Source of the DNA: Stenopsyche tienmushanensis | Lineage: Eukaryota > Arthropoda > Insecta > Trichoptera > Stenopsychidae | NCBI GenBank assembly: GCA_008973525.1 | Contig: WACJ01000226.1 | Span: 186,001-250,000 of the forward strand | Direction: 5' to 3' | Length of the DNA stretch: 64,000 nucleotides | Shown: positions 1-10,191 of the stretch, piece after piece | Layout of the letters: the number at the start of each line of letters is the position of its first letter | Position numbering within the stretch: position 1 is the stretch's first letter | Made by a program: the position numbers and the translations under genes | Notes under the pieces: model-generated | The model's database searches: none | The model's input: the letters and a program-made list of their open reading frames with translations, nothing else | Told to the model about the DNA's origin: nothing

Positions 1-2090
1 CGAAGGTTCTTGAACGATGACAACGCATCCCCTAAAAAAGAAAAATAATTACTCCTTATTTTCTGTACAAATTTACATTGGTGGGTTTTCATTGTCATTA
101 GATCGAAATTTCAATTTCATCTTGGTTAATTTAATGTAGTTTATAATTTTAACATTTTATTTCAACGGATATCGTGACAATAAGTAAATAATTATAGTTT
201 TTCCAAAGTTCTTCGATTTTTGCCATATTATACATGCAACACTAGTCCCACACACATTTTTGACTTGGAAAAGTGTCTACAAAGATGCTTATATTAGTGC
301 TAAGTTTTTGATAATTAAGAAAGCATTTGGCTGTCAAACGCAATAGAACAAAGTCATTTTAAGTCGAAGACAATTTCATTTAATATTTTCTTAAATTGGT
401 AGAAATTGGTCGGTGGAAATTCGATTACATATACTGTTCAAACAAAATTCTTATTGATAAATTAGAGATGCATTTTCTAAAAACGTAACATAGGTGTCTT
501 TTAAAAATTGCACATTTTATTTATGGAGTATGAAAACTTTTTTCAGGTGGTGTCCATCAATTTCGAGAAAACAAGAGGATATAATTTCAGATACAAATTT
601 TACAAGGCAGCTATGATTTTGGAGAAGGGCATACCTTCTTTTATCTTTCGTTTCTTTATACAAAACTTATATATAAAATAATTTTGAAAGAAAATACAGG
701 GTTATTAAGTATTTAACTCGCTCAATATTGCAAATCAAACAAACGATCTGTTAACATTTTTTAACAATTTATATTTCACTTAATAAAAATGTTTTAATGA
801 AATAAACCTTTTATTACACAATCTCAAACTTTTTTTAACATACTTACTTTTGAACATTTTTCCATTTAATTTTCTACCTGGAATTCATATTATATTCATT
901 AAAAATCATAAATTGTTCACATATTATATAATAAATATATGTAAAGGCTCTGGAAAAGCTGCCTTATAAATTCTCCACATGATTCTTAGAACTTGTGATT
1001 ATAAAAAAATATTGTAAATTGTATTTAATTACTTATAGTATAATAGCATTCAGTGATTATGTGCATTTGTTAACATATTGGGACATATTATACGATCATT
1101 AATACGCAATATTTTCAGCTTCGAATTCATAAAAATGTCTACGTCAGGCTGAAACATTTTGATTAACAATCTCTTTGAATAAATATTCATAAGTTAGTTT
1201 ATATTAATAACTCTGTATACTTCTCATTGTTAAACCTATAATTACGATTAGGTAGGTTAATTCTATTCATTTTTACAATATTGTTATAAACATAAGTATA
1301 TTCACGTCTTCTCAAATCTTTCCAAACCATTTAGTTTATAATCTTAGAAATAGGCTTTTAACACTATTTACAACACTAGAACAAAACTGAAAAACCAAAA
1401 CAGTTTCAGGGAAGCATTGGCCCTAAGCTTTTTGACAAACTCATCGTTTATTCATATAACAAAATATTTACATTGTTAAGTTTATATTCTTTAGCATAAT
1501 CACATCACATAAAGTTTTAAAAAATAAGATAGATTGCTAAGACAAAAAATTATTTAAATAGCCACATTTGGTATGTGTTACTTCAATACACTATTTGTAT
1601 GAATTAAATTAAAAAATCTTTCATCAAATGAAAATAAGATAAATCTCTCCTGTTATCCTGTGGCATAGTATATTGATAAAAATATCTCATTCATCAATAA
1701 TTCAATCATTCCATTTTCCCGTCAGTGTATAATTAAAAGTACTGTATACGCTTCTGGAGAACGTTCAATTCTATTCGACGAGAATAACTTCTGTTTGAGT
1801 TAAAAAAATCAACTTTGGATTCATCCATCCATTTTTGTGCCCCAAACGGACCACTATATTTGTTTAATTTATATAATATGGGATTATTTAGCGCTATATC
1901 AGCTCAGTTTAAGACGAATTTATTTTGAACGATAATAAAATCTGCTGAGCGTTTTCAAAACTATTTTTGGTAGTGCGTATAATTCTATATTGAAAAAAAA
2001 ATCAAATCGACTTTAGTATTAATTAAACAAGTTCTATTTCGGGATACCATTTATTTTCACTGATGGTTCATTTAAAAATACTATTAAAAA
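1..2090. other. AT-rich stretch, no gene seen
   Basis: Very AT-rich sequence with stops in all frames at short intervals. I see no exon, RNA gene or recognisable transposon here. Confidence 0.6.
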
Positions 2091-2117
2091 AATGTATACA
2101 CGTCAATGCAGACCTTA

Positions 2118-2520
2118 TGGTCGTTATTTTAGTTGTTAAGTTCTCCAACAAATCTCGCACAGGCGTATTGCTAACGAATCTGAAAATGCTTTGTCACAAA
2201 CGGATAATATATCATTGGGATATCAGAAACTAGAGGAACATCCACAGCTGAAAGTATTAACACATGCACAATGCAGATCGTGTGCATTCTCGCAAGCACC
2301 ACTACGTGCACATTGTCCTAGGTTGTGGGGATTCCATTGCATGGGGTGGGACTGGGAGGCTGGGAGGAATTGAGTGACCCACTTTAAGCGACGATTCGTT
2401 TCTGCTACCCTTATGCCTTCAGCCAAATCCGCAGTCTGCCTGTTCTCATCGTTTGTACGAGAAAGCGATGCAATACAACCGACCAAAAAGTAGCCCACAT
2501 CATTTTAAAACCAATTACCA
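2118..2520. repeat. Conserved block A1 (first of five in a local array)
   Basis: About 350 bp, starting near TGGTCGTTATTTT and running past the GCCTTCAGCC motif. It is closely similar to the blocks at 2938-3300 and 7090-7450. The ~200 bp of flank beyond A1 also resemble the flank beyond A3. Confidence 0.8.
2223..2498 (-). CDS. Copy A1 of an unrecognised minus-strand small reading frame
   Basis: Unrecognised. A 91-codon minus-strand frame starting at an ATG at 2498 and ending in TGA after SSF. The central part contains KWVTQFLPASQSHPMQW and a cysteine pattern C-A-R-S-G-A-C ... C-A-C-V-N-T ... C-G-C. It is the only A copy with an upstream ATG in frame. The same frame recurs at 3046-3249 and 7194-7397. 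Within about 41 central codons the three copies differ at five positions, all third-codon and silent on the minus strand, which argues for past coding constraint. No signal peptide or membrane segment is evident. It could be one exon of a longer gene or a conserved noncoding repeat that happens to be open. Function unknown. Confidence 0.33.
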   Translation of the reverse strand: MGYFLVGCIASLSRTNDENRQTADLAEGIRVAETNRRLKWVTQFLPASQSHPMQWNPHNLGQCARSGACENAHDLHCACVNTFSCGCSSSF

Positions 2521-3045
2521 ATTAACTCTTATTTAGTGATTTAGATTTGCATTATCAATTATAAAAAAATATTTAATATCCCACCAAATATTTCTTGGTT
2601 TATTTTTGTATTTATGTAAATGAAATAATAATTATATTTTTCTGAATGATCGAGAACAAATTATTTTTACATTAGAATTCATATTGGAATAGATTAAGAA
2701 TATTATTTAAAAAAATTAAAATGCCGTTGTTTTTCTTATGGCATTTATTAATTGCCAATTCGAATATTTTCTGCAATATTGCATAATAAAAGGAGCATAT
2801 GAATTTATCATGAAAGGGAATAAAATTGCAATTATTTACATTATATTGCTATCATAATTAATATGCCGGAAATTAAGAGTAGATGGTCGTAATATTTTTT
2901 ATTAAATTCATTGGATGTTCGAGGTGTCACTGCAGAGTTGATAGTCGTTATTTCTGTTGTTAAGTTCTCCAACAAATCTTGCACAGGCGTATTGCTAACG
3001 AATCTGAAAATGCTTTGTCATAATACGGGAAAAATCATTGGGATA

Positions 3046-3249
3046 TCAGAAACGAGAGGAACATCCACAGCAGCATGTATTAACACATGCACAATGCAGA
3101 TCGTGTGCATTCTCGCAAGCGCCACTACGTGCACATTGCCCTAGGTTATGGGGATTCCATTGCATGGGGTGAGACTGGGAGGCTGGGAGGAATTGAGTCA
3201 CCCACTTTGAGCAACGACCCTTTTCTGCTACCCTTATGCCTTCAGCCAA
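3046..3249 (-). CDS. Copy A2 of the unrecognised minus-strand frame
   Basis: Same frame as at 2223-2498, ending in CGCSSRF then a stop. It has no in-frame upstream ATG: the open stretch begins at a TTG, so alone it is either an exon or a decayed copy. Relative to A3 the central region shows two changes, both silent in this frame (a Val codon and a Gly codon); changes outside the centre alter residues (for example the stretch just before KWVTQF). Block A2 spans about 2938-3300 and sits about 630 bp before the related block B1. Confidence 0.28.
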   Translation of the reverse strand: MAEGIRVAEKGRCSKWVTQFLPASQSHPMQWNPHNLGQCARSGACENAHDLHCACVNTCCCGCSSRF

Positions 3250-3640
3250 ATACGCATTCTGGCCATTCTCATACTCTTTTCAGGGAAGCGATGCCACCGA
3301 CGAAATATTATTCTTCATAAATTTTAACATTTTAAAAAATATTTGCCTATTGAGATCGACGTTGAATATTTGAAATATCTTAATAAGTATGATCGACATT
3401 ATTTATAAAAAATAGAGTTGATTTTTTATGCAATTTTTGTCAATGTCAGTTCTAATATTTACTAATTCGATTAATGAATTTATCATGTATGGAATTAAAA
3501 TTGCAATAATTTGCATCAAATATATAACTATTGTGAATGTTATAACATATTATGACGGGACTGAAAAATAGGTCATAATTTTTGTTGTTAGGTTTATTAG
3601 GTGTTTGAGACTCATGCGTATTGGCAAGGATTTTGTTTTA

Positions 3641-3824
3641 GCTTTGTCACAATACTGAAAGATTGAATAGAGACACAGAAATGAGAAGAACATCCACGTC
3701 GTCGACAAGCACATATGAAGGGGGTTGTGTATGAATTGTGGAAGATACGACCACTTTTATATATAAGGGTGGCCATATTTCCTGCGTGAAATGGGAAAAT
3801 AAGGAGGAATCATTTGGTCACCCC
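3641..3824 (-). pseudogene. Copy B1 of the minus-strand family, degenerate
   Basis: Diverged relative of the A copies. On the minus strand it reads a GVTK start, then a stop, then a stretch with KSGRIFHNSYTT and RRGCSSHFCVS that matches B2 closely. Further upstream, the IRIA part of the frame is followed by stops. The shared layout with A is V-T-K/Q, then S-G, then C-x-C, then G-C-S/P-S-x-F. The upstream AT-rich flank (GAATTTATCATG then GGAATTAAAATTGC) is also shared with B2. Probably non-functional. Confidence 0.4.
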
Positions 3825-3920
3825 GATACTACCACGTACTCCTACATACTTATGCAATCCTAATACATCCAATGGCTTTCCACCCCGAATGGAAAATGGA
3901 ATGGTCCACCGTACGTATTA

Positions 3921-6900
3921 CCCAGAAGCTAACTCAGAACAGAACATTTGTGATATTGAAAACTTCGGCATATCATTCAAATTTGTATTTTTCTAATAGA
4001 ATTGTTAGTCGATTTATCAACGTTACCAGAAAAGCTTCCTTGAAGATGGGATTTAAACAGAGCCATATAATTTTAATGAGAATTTCAATGATTTTGCTTT
4101 TGCTTCATAATTTAAGACCCAAATATGGCTATTTGAAATATTTTTTTAAATTAAAAAATCCTTAAACACTACCTCCACTTTAAGTAATCCGAAAATATAC
4201 ACATGTGCAAGTCTGTGTATATTTACTTTTTATTTTTATTTAGTCGTTATGTATTAATATTTCTTTGGTAAATACTATTACATCTCATATTATTTTGGAT
4301 CAATTATTAAACGTAAAAAGTTTATTGCGAATTCCGCATATATTGCTTCATAGTGGGGGGAGGAACGTTAAAGAGGGGTGTTGAGAAAACGGGTGGAAAA
4401 TGTCTGACCCCCAGCGTCGGCTTCCCCAGTACACAATGAGCCTCAGGCCGAGATGGATGTCGACTGAAATATATTTCAAACTTACCATAAGGACAACATC
4501 AAAAGAAGAATTTATAGTTAGAGTATGGGCTTAAGAGGAATCCGTAACAGGTATTTATAATTGTATTAAAGGAATTCTGTCTGCAAAATAGCTTATTAAA
4601 TATGCATGGATGCGATATATTTTTTGCCATAAGGCTAAAATTTACGCTGTTTAATAGATATTTTCATTTTGGGAAGAATGTAAGATTTAATTTTATTGTT
4701 CATGGCTTGAAGCAATTTGCATTTTTAAGGATTTATTTTGAGACAATTCTATTAAACTGCGTGGCATTATATTTGATTCATATTGCAATATTTATTTTAA
4801 TATTTTCTATTAATTAACTAATAATTTGTAGTCAAATATGTTTATATTATGTAGCTGATCCTCCTCTATAGATTTAATCGGACATTTAAATGACAACAAA
4901 AGCCTTTTTCGTATATGATAAATTCAGCGTCAACATGAAGCATGAAGGAAATTAATACATTTATCATTTGTATCAAATATGTATGAACATGATGTCCTGA
5001 AGTATTATAGCTGTAACTGTAAGTTAACTTTTCTTCATAAAATTTGTGTTGGCATCTATAAGCAGATTGGAACATTAAACACCTAAGTTACAAACCTATT
5101 GGTTGCATCCAATGTTACTGCAATCCAGTTTTATTCTATAGATTGATATTCAATATTAATATTTGAGGAGATGCTTGCATAATATATGATTCCAAATAAA
5201 GTCGACGATAATAGTTTTTTATTGCAATGAAAAATGCACTGACAAAATCAGAAAATTATTGATGAATATTGTCATAATTTTTATATATGTTTAGAATTGA
5301 AATATTTTTAAATTCGTTTACTTTTAAGCAATATCCTTTTAAAAAAGTTTCTTTCTTTTATATAGTGCGTCGACATCTAATTGAAGCCCTGCTTTTAAGG
5401 TTTTCATTTAAGGTAAAAGTGGATACTTTCAAAGACAAACGATTTTATAGATGGATGTTTGATGTTATGATTCAAGACACAAAGTGATTGTTTGCACACA
5501 TATTTAAGGGATCAAATGGCAATGGACATAAAAAAATATGATTTATATTGTATATTCTATTAATCAAAATTGCATGGAGGAATATATTACAACTACAATT
5601 ATTAAAAATTGCATTTATGCATTTCAGTGATATTGCACAAGGCTGCTGCTTATGTGAATTGCATTAATCTAAATTGATATTTATCCGGTTGCATTGCGTG
5701 GAAGCACATCTTCTTCTTGCCTCAACAAAGGTATTATAACATTCAATATTTGCCATCTTAATCAAATATAACACTTGAATATGCTATCATAATATCGATA
5801 GATTTACTATTTATCTTATTTTGCAGTAAGAATATGACCGTCAAGCTTGATGTATCTGTCTATGAGGAGGAGATAAAATCGAATAAGGACTGCAAAAATA
5901 ATAATCCAGATGATTCCAAGTAGCCAAAATACTTCGATTTAACACGCATATTGAAACAAAGAAGGTTCTATGATGATAAATTCTCCAAATTTTCACAATT
6001 TATTATTATGAGATCTTCATTGTATTGTTTGTATTGTATTGTTTGAGTTAAGGGCATGGATTATTTAAAAATACGGATAATCCGAATCATCAAGTTTTTA
6101 CTTGGTTTCGAATATAATATCACTTTTACAATACAAATTTTTGCTTCATAATTTAGATTAAGATTGTGTTATTTCATATTCAGTGTCCAATATCGTTATT
6201 TTTTTCCAGAAATTGACGAAGTTGTCATCTTCCTCAGCAAGAGCCTTCAGAAGACTTTGACGATAAAAGCGTTTCTTTTGTGATATGACGCTTTGGTCCA
6301 TAAACCGGATCTAAGATGTTTTTAACTTCAATAATCTTCCTGCCCATCCATTACCATTTCTGGCTATAATAATTGATATGAAGATTTTTCATTTAAGTTC
6401 CCTTAAACGATCGAGGTTTCTTTGATTTGCCAATCATCAAAAGTTCAAATCAAATCAAATCACGAATTCCTGTTGAGTTTCTTTATTTGAACGATTAATT
6501 TGCTCTGATAAATTCATATTATTTAACTTAGACTAGTAAAAAATATCAAAAAAGCTTTATATGGCGATTTCCTTAAAAATATTCACCTTTGATATGTTTT
6601 ATGGCTAATCATATATTTGGAATTATTTGTAATAATTTAATTAAACAATCACTTGTGCAAAAAGTTTTACGATTTTTTAATACACTACATGTCATTAGAC
6701 GTTGGTATTTTCCTGTTGTTTGAAGTCCAATGCTCTTGGTGTCTTCAAATAGTATAAAGTACTCCTTGCTGGAAATCTTTATGTTTTTAGCAATCTATGT
6801 AATTCAAAAGTCTTTATTTTGTATTTTAATTATGGACAGACGAATCACGATACTTAATTTGGATGAGTTTGCTATTTTAAGTAATGAAACGAAGTAAAAA

Positions 6901-7080
6901 TAAATAGTAGAAGGGATCTGCCATTGAAAATAAGAAATAAATATTTTTTTTGCAATGGTTGATTGTAATGTTTTTACATAAAACTCGAATCACGATACTA
7001 TTTAACTTCAGTAATGAGCAATTTAAATATATTTGAAGAAAAAATAACGACTATTTAAATATTATATTAACACGTTCCTA
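3921..7080. other. Spacer between the two A-B pairs, no gene recognised
   Basis: About 3.1 kb, mostly AT-rich. A G/C-richer patch lies near 4350-4470 (runs of G, then CCCCAGCG). Small splice-bounded-looking open pieces near 5826-5923 and 6210-6290 could not be tied to any protein. Nothing else seen. Confidence 0.5.
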
Positions 7081-7193
7081 CAGTGTTCATGGTCGTTATT
7101 TCTGTTGTTAAGTTCTCCAACAAATCTCGCACAGGCGTATTGCTAACGAATCTGAAAATGCTTTGTCAGAATACGAGAAAAGTCATTAGGATA

Positions 7194-7397
7194 TCAGAAA
7201 CGAGAGGAGCATCCACAGCAGCATGTATTAACACATGCACAATGCAGATCGTGTGCATTCTCGCAAGCACCACTACGTGCACATTGCCCTAGGTTATGGG
7301 GATTCCATTGCATGGGGTGAGACTGGGAGGCTGGGAGGAATTGAGTGACCCACTTTGAGCGACGATCCGTTTCTGCTACCCTTATGCCTTCAGCCAA
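7194..7397 (-). CDS. Copy A3 of the unrecognised minus-strand frame
   Basis: Minus-strand frame nearly identical to A2 (both end CGCSSRF). Compared with A1 it has three silent changes in the central codons (Ser, His and Gly codons). Immediately upstream, small insertions/deletions relative to A1 shift the frame, so the A1-type ATG is not available here. The block spans about 7090-7450; its 3' flank resembles that of A1. Together with B2 it forms a second A-B pair 648 bp apart. Function unknown. Confidence 0.28.
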   Translation of the reverse strand: MAEGIRVAETDRRSKWVTQFLPASQSHPMQWNPHNLGQCARSGACENAHDLHCACVNTCCCGCSSRF

Positions 7398-7780
7398 ATC
7401 CGCCGTCTGCCGTCTGTCTCATCGTTTATACGAAGAAGCGATGCAATACAACCGACCAAAAATTAGCCTACATCATTTAATAGCCATTTAGCAATTTACT
7501 AATATTTATGGCATGGATTTGCATTATCAATTATATATAATTTTGCATTAATATCACACAAAATATTTCTTTATTTATTTTAGGCATAATTGGAAAAAAA
7601 TCATGAAAATTAACTAGGTTGTATCAGTATATTTAGTAGATTTATGAATTTATCACGTATGGAATTAAAATTGCAATAATTTAAATTATATTACTATTGT
7701 GAATATTATAAAATATTATGACCGGATTGAAAAAGAGACGGTCACAATTTTTGTTGTTAAGTTCATTTGGTGTCCGAAGC

Positions 7781-8065
7781 TCATGCGCATTTGCAAGGAA
7801 GTTGGTATTGCTTTGTCACGATACTGAAAATTGGATTAGAAACACAGAAATGAGAAGGACATCCACGGCGACTACATATACATGGATAGAGACTTGTGTA
7901 TGAATTGTGAAAGATACGACCACTATTACATATCAGGGTGACCATATTACTTGAGTGGGATGGGAACATGAAGATTGATCGTTTGGTCACCCCAACGCTA
8001 CTGGCTTCGTATGCAATCCTAATACCTCCGATGGTTTTCAGCCCCGAAATAGTGGAATGGTCCAT
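7781..8065 (-). CDS. Copy B2 of the minus-strand family (94 codons, open)
   Basis: Unrecognised. Open minus-strand frame beginning at ATG 8065 and ending with a stop after PCKCA. It reads GIRIA near the start (A copies: GIRVA), VTKRS (A: VTQF), C-N-S-G, then PCICSRRGCPSHFCVS (A: HCACVNTCCCGCSSRF). It therefore keeps the reading frame and the C-x-C / G-C-x-S-x-F spacing of A despite high divergence, which supports a protein-coding origin on this strand. It extends about 30 codons past the A stop. No signal peptide is obvious. Confidence 0.33.
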   Translation of the reverse strand: MDHSTISGLKTIGGIRIAYEASSVGVTKRSIFMFPSHSSNMVTLICNSGRIFHNSYTSLYPCICSRRGCPSHFCVSNPIFSIVTKQYQLPCKCA

Positions 8066-8868
8066 TGAGCTATGAGGCCGCTAAATCAACTCTTTTAGTA
8101 TGTCGACTACAAATTTACATCGAATTGTATATATAATTTAATTTACAAGTCAGTCTAAACAAATTTTATTTATATAGAAATTTTTATCGTAGAAAAAATC
8201 TGGGTTTAATAAAATAAGATAGTATTTAAATATATTTCGGTTTTCGTTCCGATTCAGTTTCAAACATTTTTAGAAATATTTTTTATAACTTCTCTAAAGA
8301 GGACTGTATAAACGGCACGTGTTTCTGGAACTATCGATACAATTTGGTCGTGTTTTGTGAATATTACAACACAATGTGTATTTCGTATCGCTATTTAATT
8401 AAAACCGTATCGAACCACGTCGGTCCTTGTCACCATTCGAATCAAGGTACTTCAAATACAATTATTTTAAATTTAAGATATTATAACAACAGTCAAGAGC
8501 AATAATCAGCGGTAAGGACGATCAAAAAATCTAGAAGAAAGATATCGATCGACGCTATTGACTTTTAACGAGGCTATGAAGTAGCATTGCGAAAACGATT
8601 CAATTTGTGATTCATTTTTACATAGAAATATTGATGATGATATCATCAATATTTCGACTGTTTCCCGGATCATAATCCTCGCTAGGAAGATGCGATGTAA
8701 GCGACTTACCGTTGAATATAAGAGAGCTATCGGCAAGTCAAAAATGGCAACCTGGCGTGTGTTTGCTAACATTCAAGCATAAATCGGGCCCTGGGGTCCA
8801 ACCTATCGAGGCGTCTCAGGATGACCTCAGCTCGGCGTGTCGCTCGGCGAGGCGCTCATTCGAAGTGT

Positions 8869-8917
8869 CAGCGGTCTGAAAGGCGGACCGGTTGGACACA
8901 CAACGCTTGTGGCCACT
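8869..8917. repeat. Short repeat, copy 1
   Basis: CAGCGGTC followed by AAGGCGGACCG, TTGGACA and GGCCACT. The same order and spacing occur at 12994-13043, so the two copies bracket the synthetase-like pseudogene. Identity of the repeat unknown. Confidence 0.55.
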
Positions 8918-9006
8918 CCCTCATATTTTAGCGCATTCAGGGTTTAATATTTGACAACAGTTTCCATCATAAACATAAACTGGGCTCAAATATAAAGCCT
9001 CAAAAT

Positions 9007-9034
9007 CTTCGAACACTTTCAGGTCCCCCTAATA
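9007..9034. repeat. Solo mariner-like terminal repeat
   Basis: Ends TTTCAGGTCCCCCTAATA, matching the right terminus of the 42807-43428 element (CACTTTTGGGTCCCCCTAAT). No partner end was found nearby. Confidence 0.45.
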
Positions 9035-9392
9035 TTTAAAAATATGTTTTTCTAAATAAATTTAGTAGAATCATAAATGTGTTTTTTGGACGCTAGTTGT
9101 ATGTAGCACATGATTTCGAGTCGCCAGCCGCCACTAGTATTTTTTCTTCGAATTAAGTCTTATGTTCGATAAGCTTATCATGCATCATTTAATCCTGTAT
9201 TGTCTATCCAATCTCAGCTTGCTCATCTTGATTTTCATTAAATATTGAGAGCAATTCCGTGATAAGGATTTCCAATAAAGCTTAATAATCGGTGTGATGG
9301 CGCTCCATTCCTTGAAGACGTTTAACAAAAGAACATCCAGCCCGAGTCAGCTTCTATTCAACGAAATTTCCTGACGTTGGAAAAGTGAGAAG

Positions 9393-9470
9393 ATGCCTTC
9401 CAGAAACTCCAACCATCTCGGTCAAGTTGTCTTCGACAATCTTAACGATCAACCCGATACCATAATGCAG
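9393..9470 (+). CDS. First exon of the synthetase-like gene
   Basis: ATG at 9393 opens 26 codons reading MPSRNSNHLGQVVFDNL and then NDQPDTIMQ, ending exactly at a CAG/GTATAT donor. LGQ...F..L...PD is the usual opening of insect luciferase/4CL-like proteins. It keeps phase 0 and has no stop. It is about 1.5 kb from the next recognisable exon. Confidence 0.65.
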
Positions 9471-9618
9471 GTATATTATTTCATCCCCTCACGAATTCTT
9501 ACATTGGATCATCCCTCATCATGATAATTAACTTTTTTGATGCGATACATTTATGCCACTGATTGAAAGCAGCAAATATGCGACTTTGAACCACACTTAT
9601 TCTGCAATATTTTCTTAG

Positions 9619-10191
9619 TTAACCCATTATGTACAGGAGGCATATTTTTATGAATTACGTTTTTGCTGTTGTTTAACGTTGGCTAATTTTTTTTCATATT
9701 GGCGTATGAGGATTTATTTATTTTTTTAAATTGATTGCATGCCCCAAAACAGTGTATAAATTTCGAAGAAAAAAATTATGCGTATTTATAAGTGTTGGAT
9801 TTAAAGACTTTTTTACAAGTGGCGAAATACAGGGTGCAGCAGGGAAAATACCTTATTTTAAAAATAAATATCGCAAATACTTTAAGAGATATCAGTTTAA
9901 TTATTTTTCCATGTTACAAGAAAATATTTAAAGTTTTTAAATATGGTATTTTAAAAATTATATCATTAAGGCGATCTCAGTTCTGTTCAATGCATCGACA
10001 TAGTTGAGTTTTGAAGTTTCTCACCACTCTTTTTGACATATCGACGGATATGTTGTCGATAACAGCTTGAATATTGTTCTTTTATTGAGACAGAGTTCTT
10101 GGACGATCAGTGTATATTAAGGATTTTAGAAAGCCAGGCAAAAAAATCACACGGGGCTAAATCGGGTGAGTCCCCGCACGCAATGTGTTAA
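9619..10191. mobile_element. Candidate short piggyBac-like element in the synthetase gene gap
   Basis: Left end TTAACCCATTATGTACAGG at 9619; right end, read inward on the minus strand, TTAACACATTGCGTGCGGGG up to 10191. Both begin with TTAA, the piggyBac target and duplication, and share a similar inner sequence. The left 60 bp match an end at 26.65-26.72 kb. It lies where the middle exons of the synthetase-like gene should be. No piggyBac transposase is present; the interior carries a Tc1/mariner-type fragment. Confidence 0.45.
9945..10190 (-). pseudogene. Tc1/mariner-superfamily transposase C-terminal fragment
   Basis: Minus-strand translation gives GDSPDLAPCDFFAWLSK, the SPDLxPxDFF block around the last catalytic acidic residue of IS630/Tc1/mariner-type transposases. 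After a frameshift it continues YTDRPRTLS, IDNISVDMSKRVVRNFK and CIEQN, the usual C-terminal tail. A terminal-repeat-like CAGGGTGCAGCAGGG lies at 9829-9844. Frameshifts and truncation make it non-functional. Confidence 0.65.

Larger units (their letters stand above)
8071..9392. other. Intergenic; one transposon end and one GC-rich block
   Basis: 8780-8930 is GC-rich compared with its surroundings and ends in a motif (8869-8917) that recurs at 12994-13043. 9007-9034 is a solo end of the mariner-like element described at 42807-43428. An 88-codon minus frame (8506-8772) has no recognised relatives. Otherwise nothing. Confidence 0.5.

Noticed and set aside
2911..3144. Plus-strand frames over the A blocks (VVISVVKFSNKSCTG type)
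   Set aside because: The five silent differences between copies favour the minus-strand frame. The plus frames end at different contexts and carry no motif.
5826..5923. Short open stretch after a good acceptor (TTATTTTGCAG) ending EEEIKSNKDCKNNNPDDSK then a stop
   Set aside because: It could be a terminal exon, and a donor-like AAAG/GTATTA lies near 5731, but joining them gives no recognisable protein and the upstream piece has a stop 40 bp earlier.
6210..6290. Open piece after acceptor TTTTTTCCAG
   Set aside because: All three frames stop within about 30 codons and none resembles a known domain.
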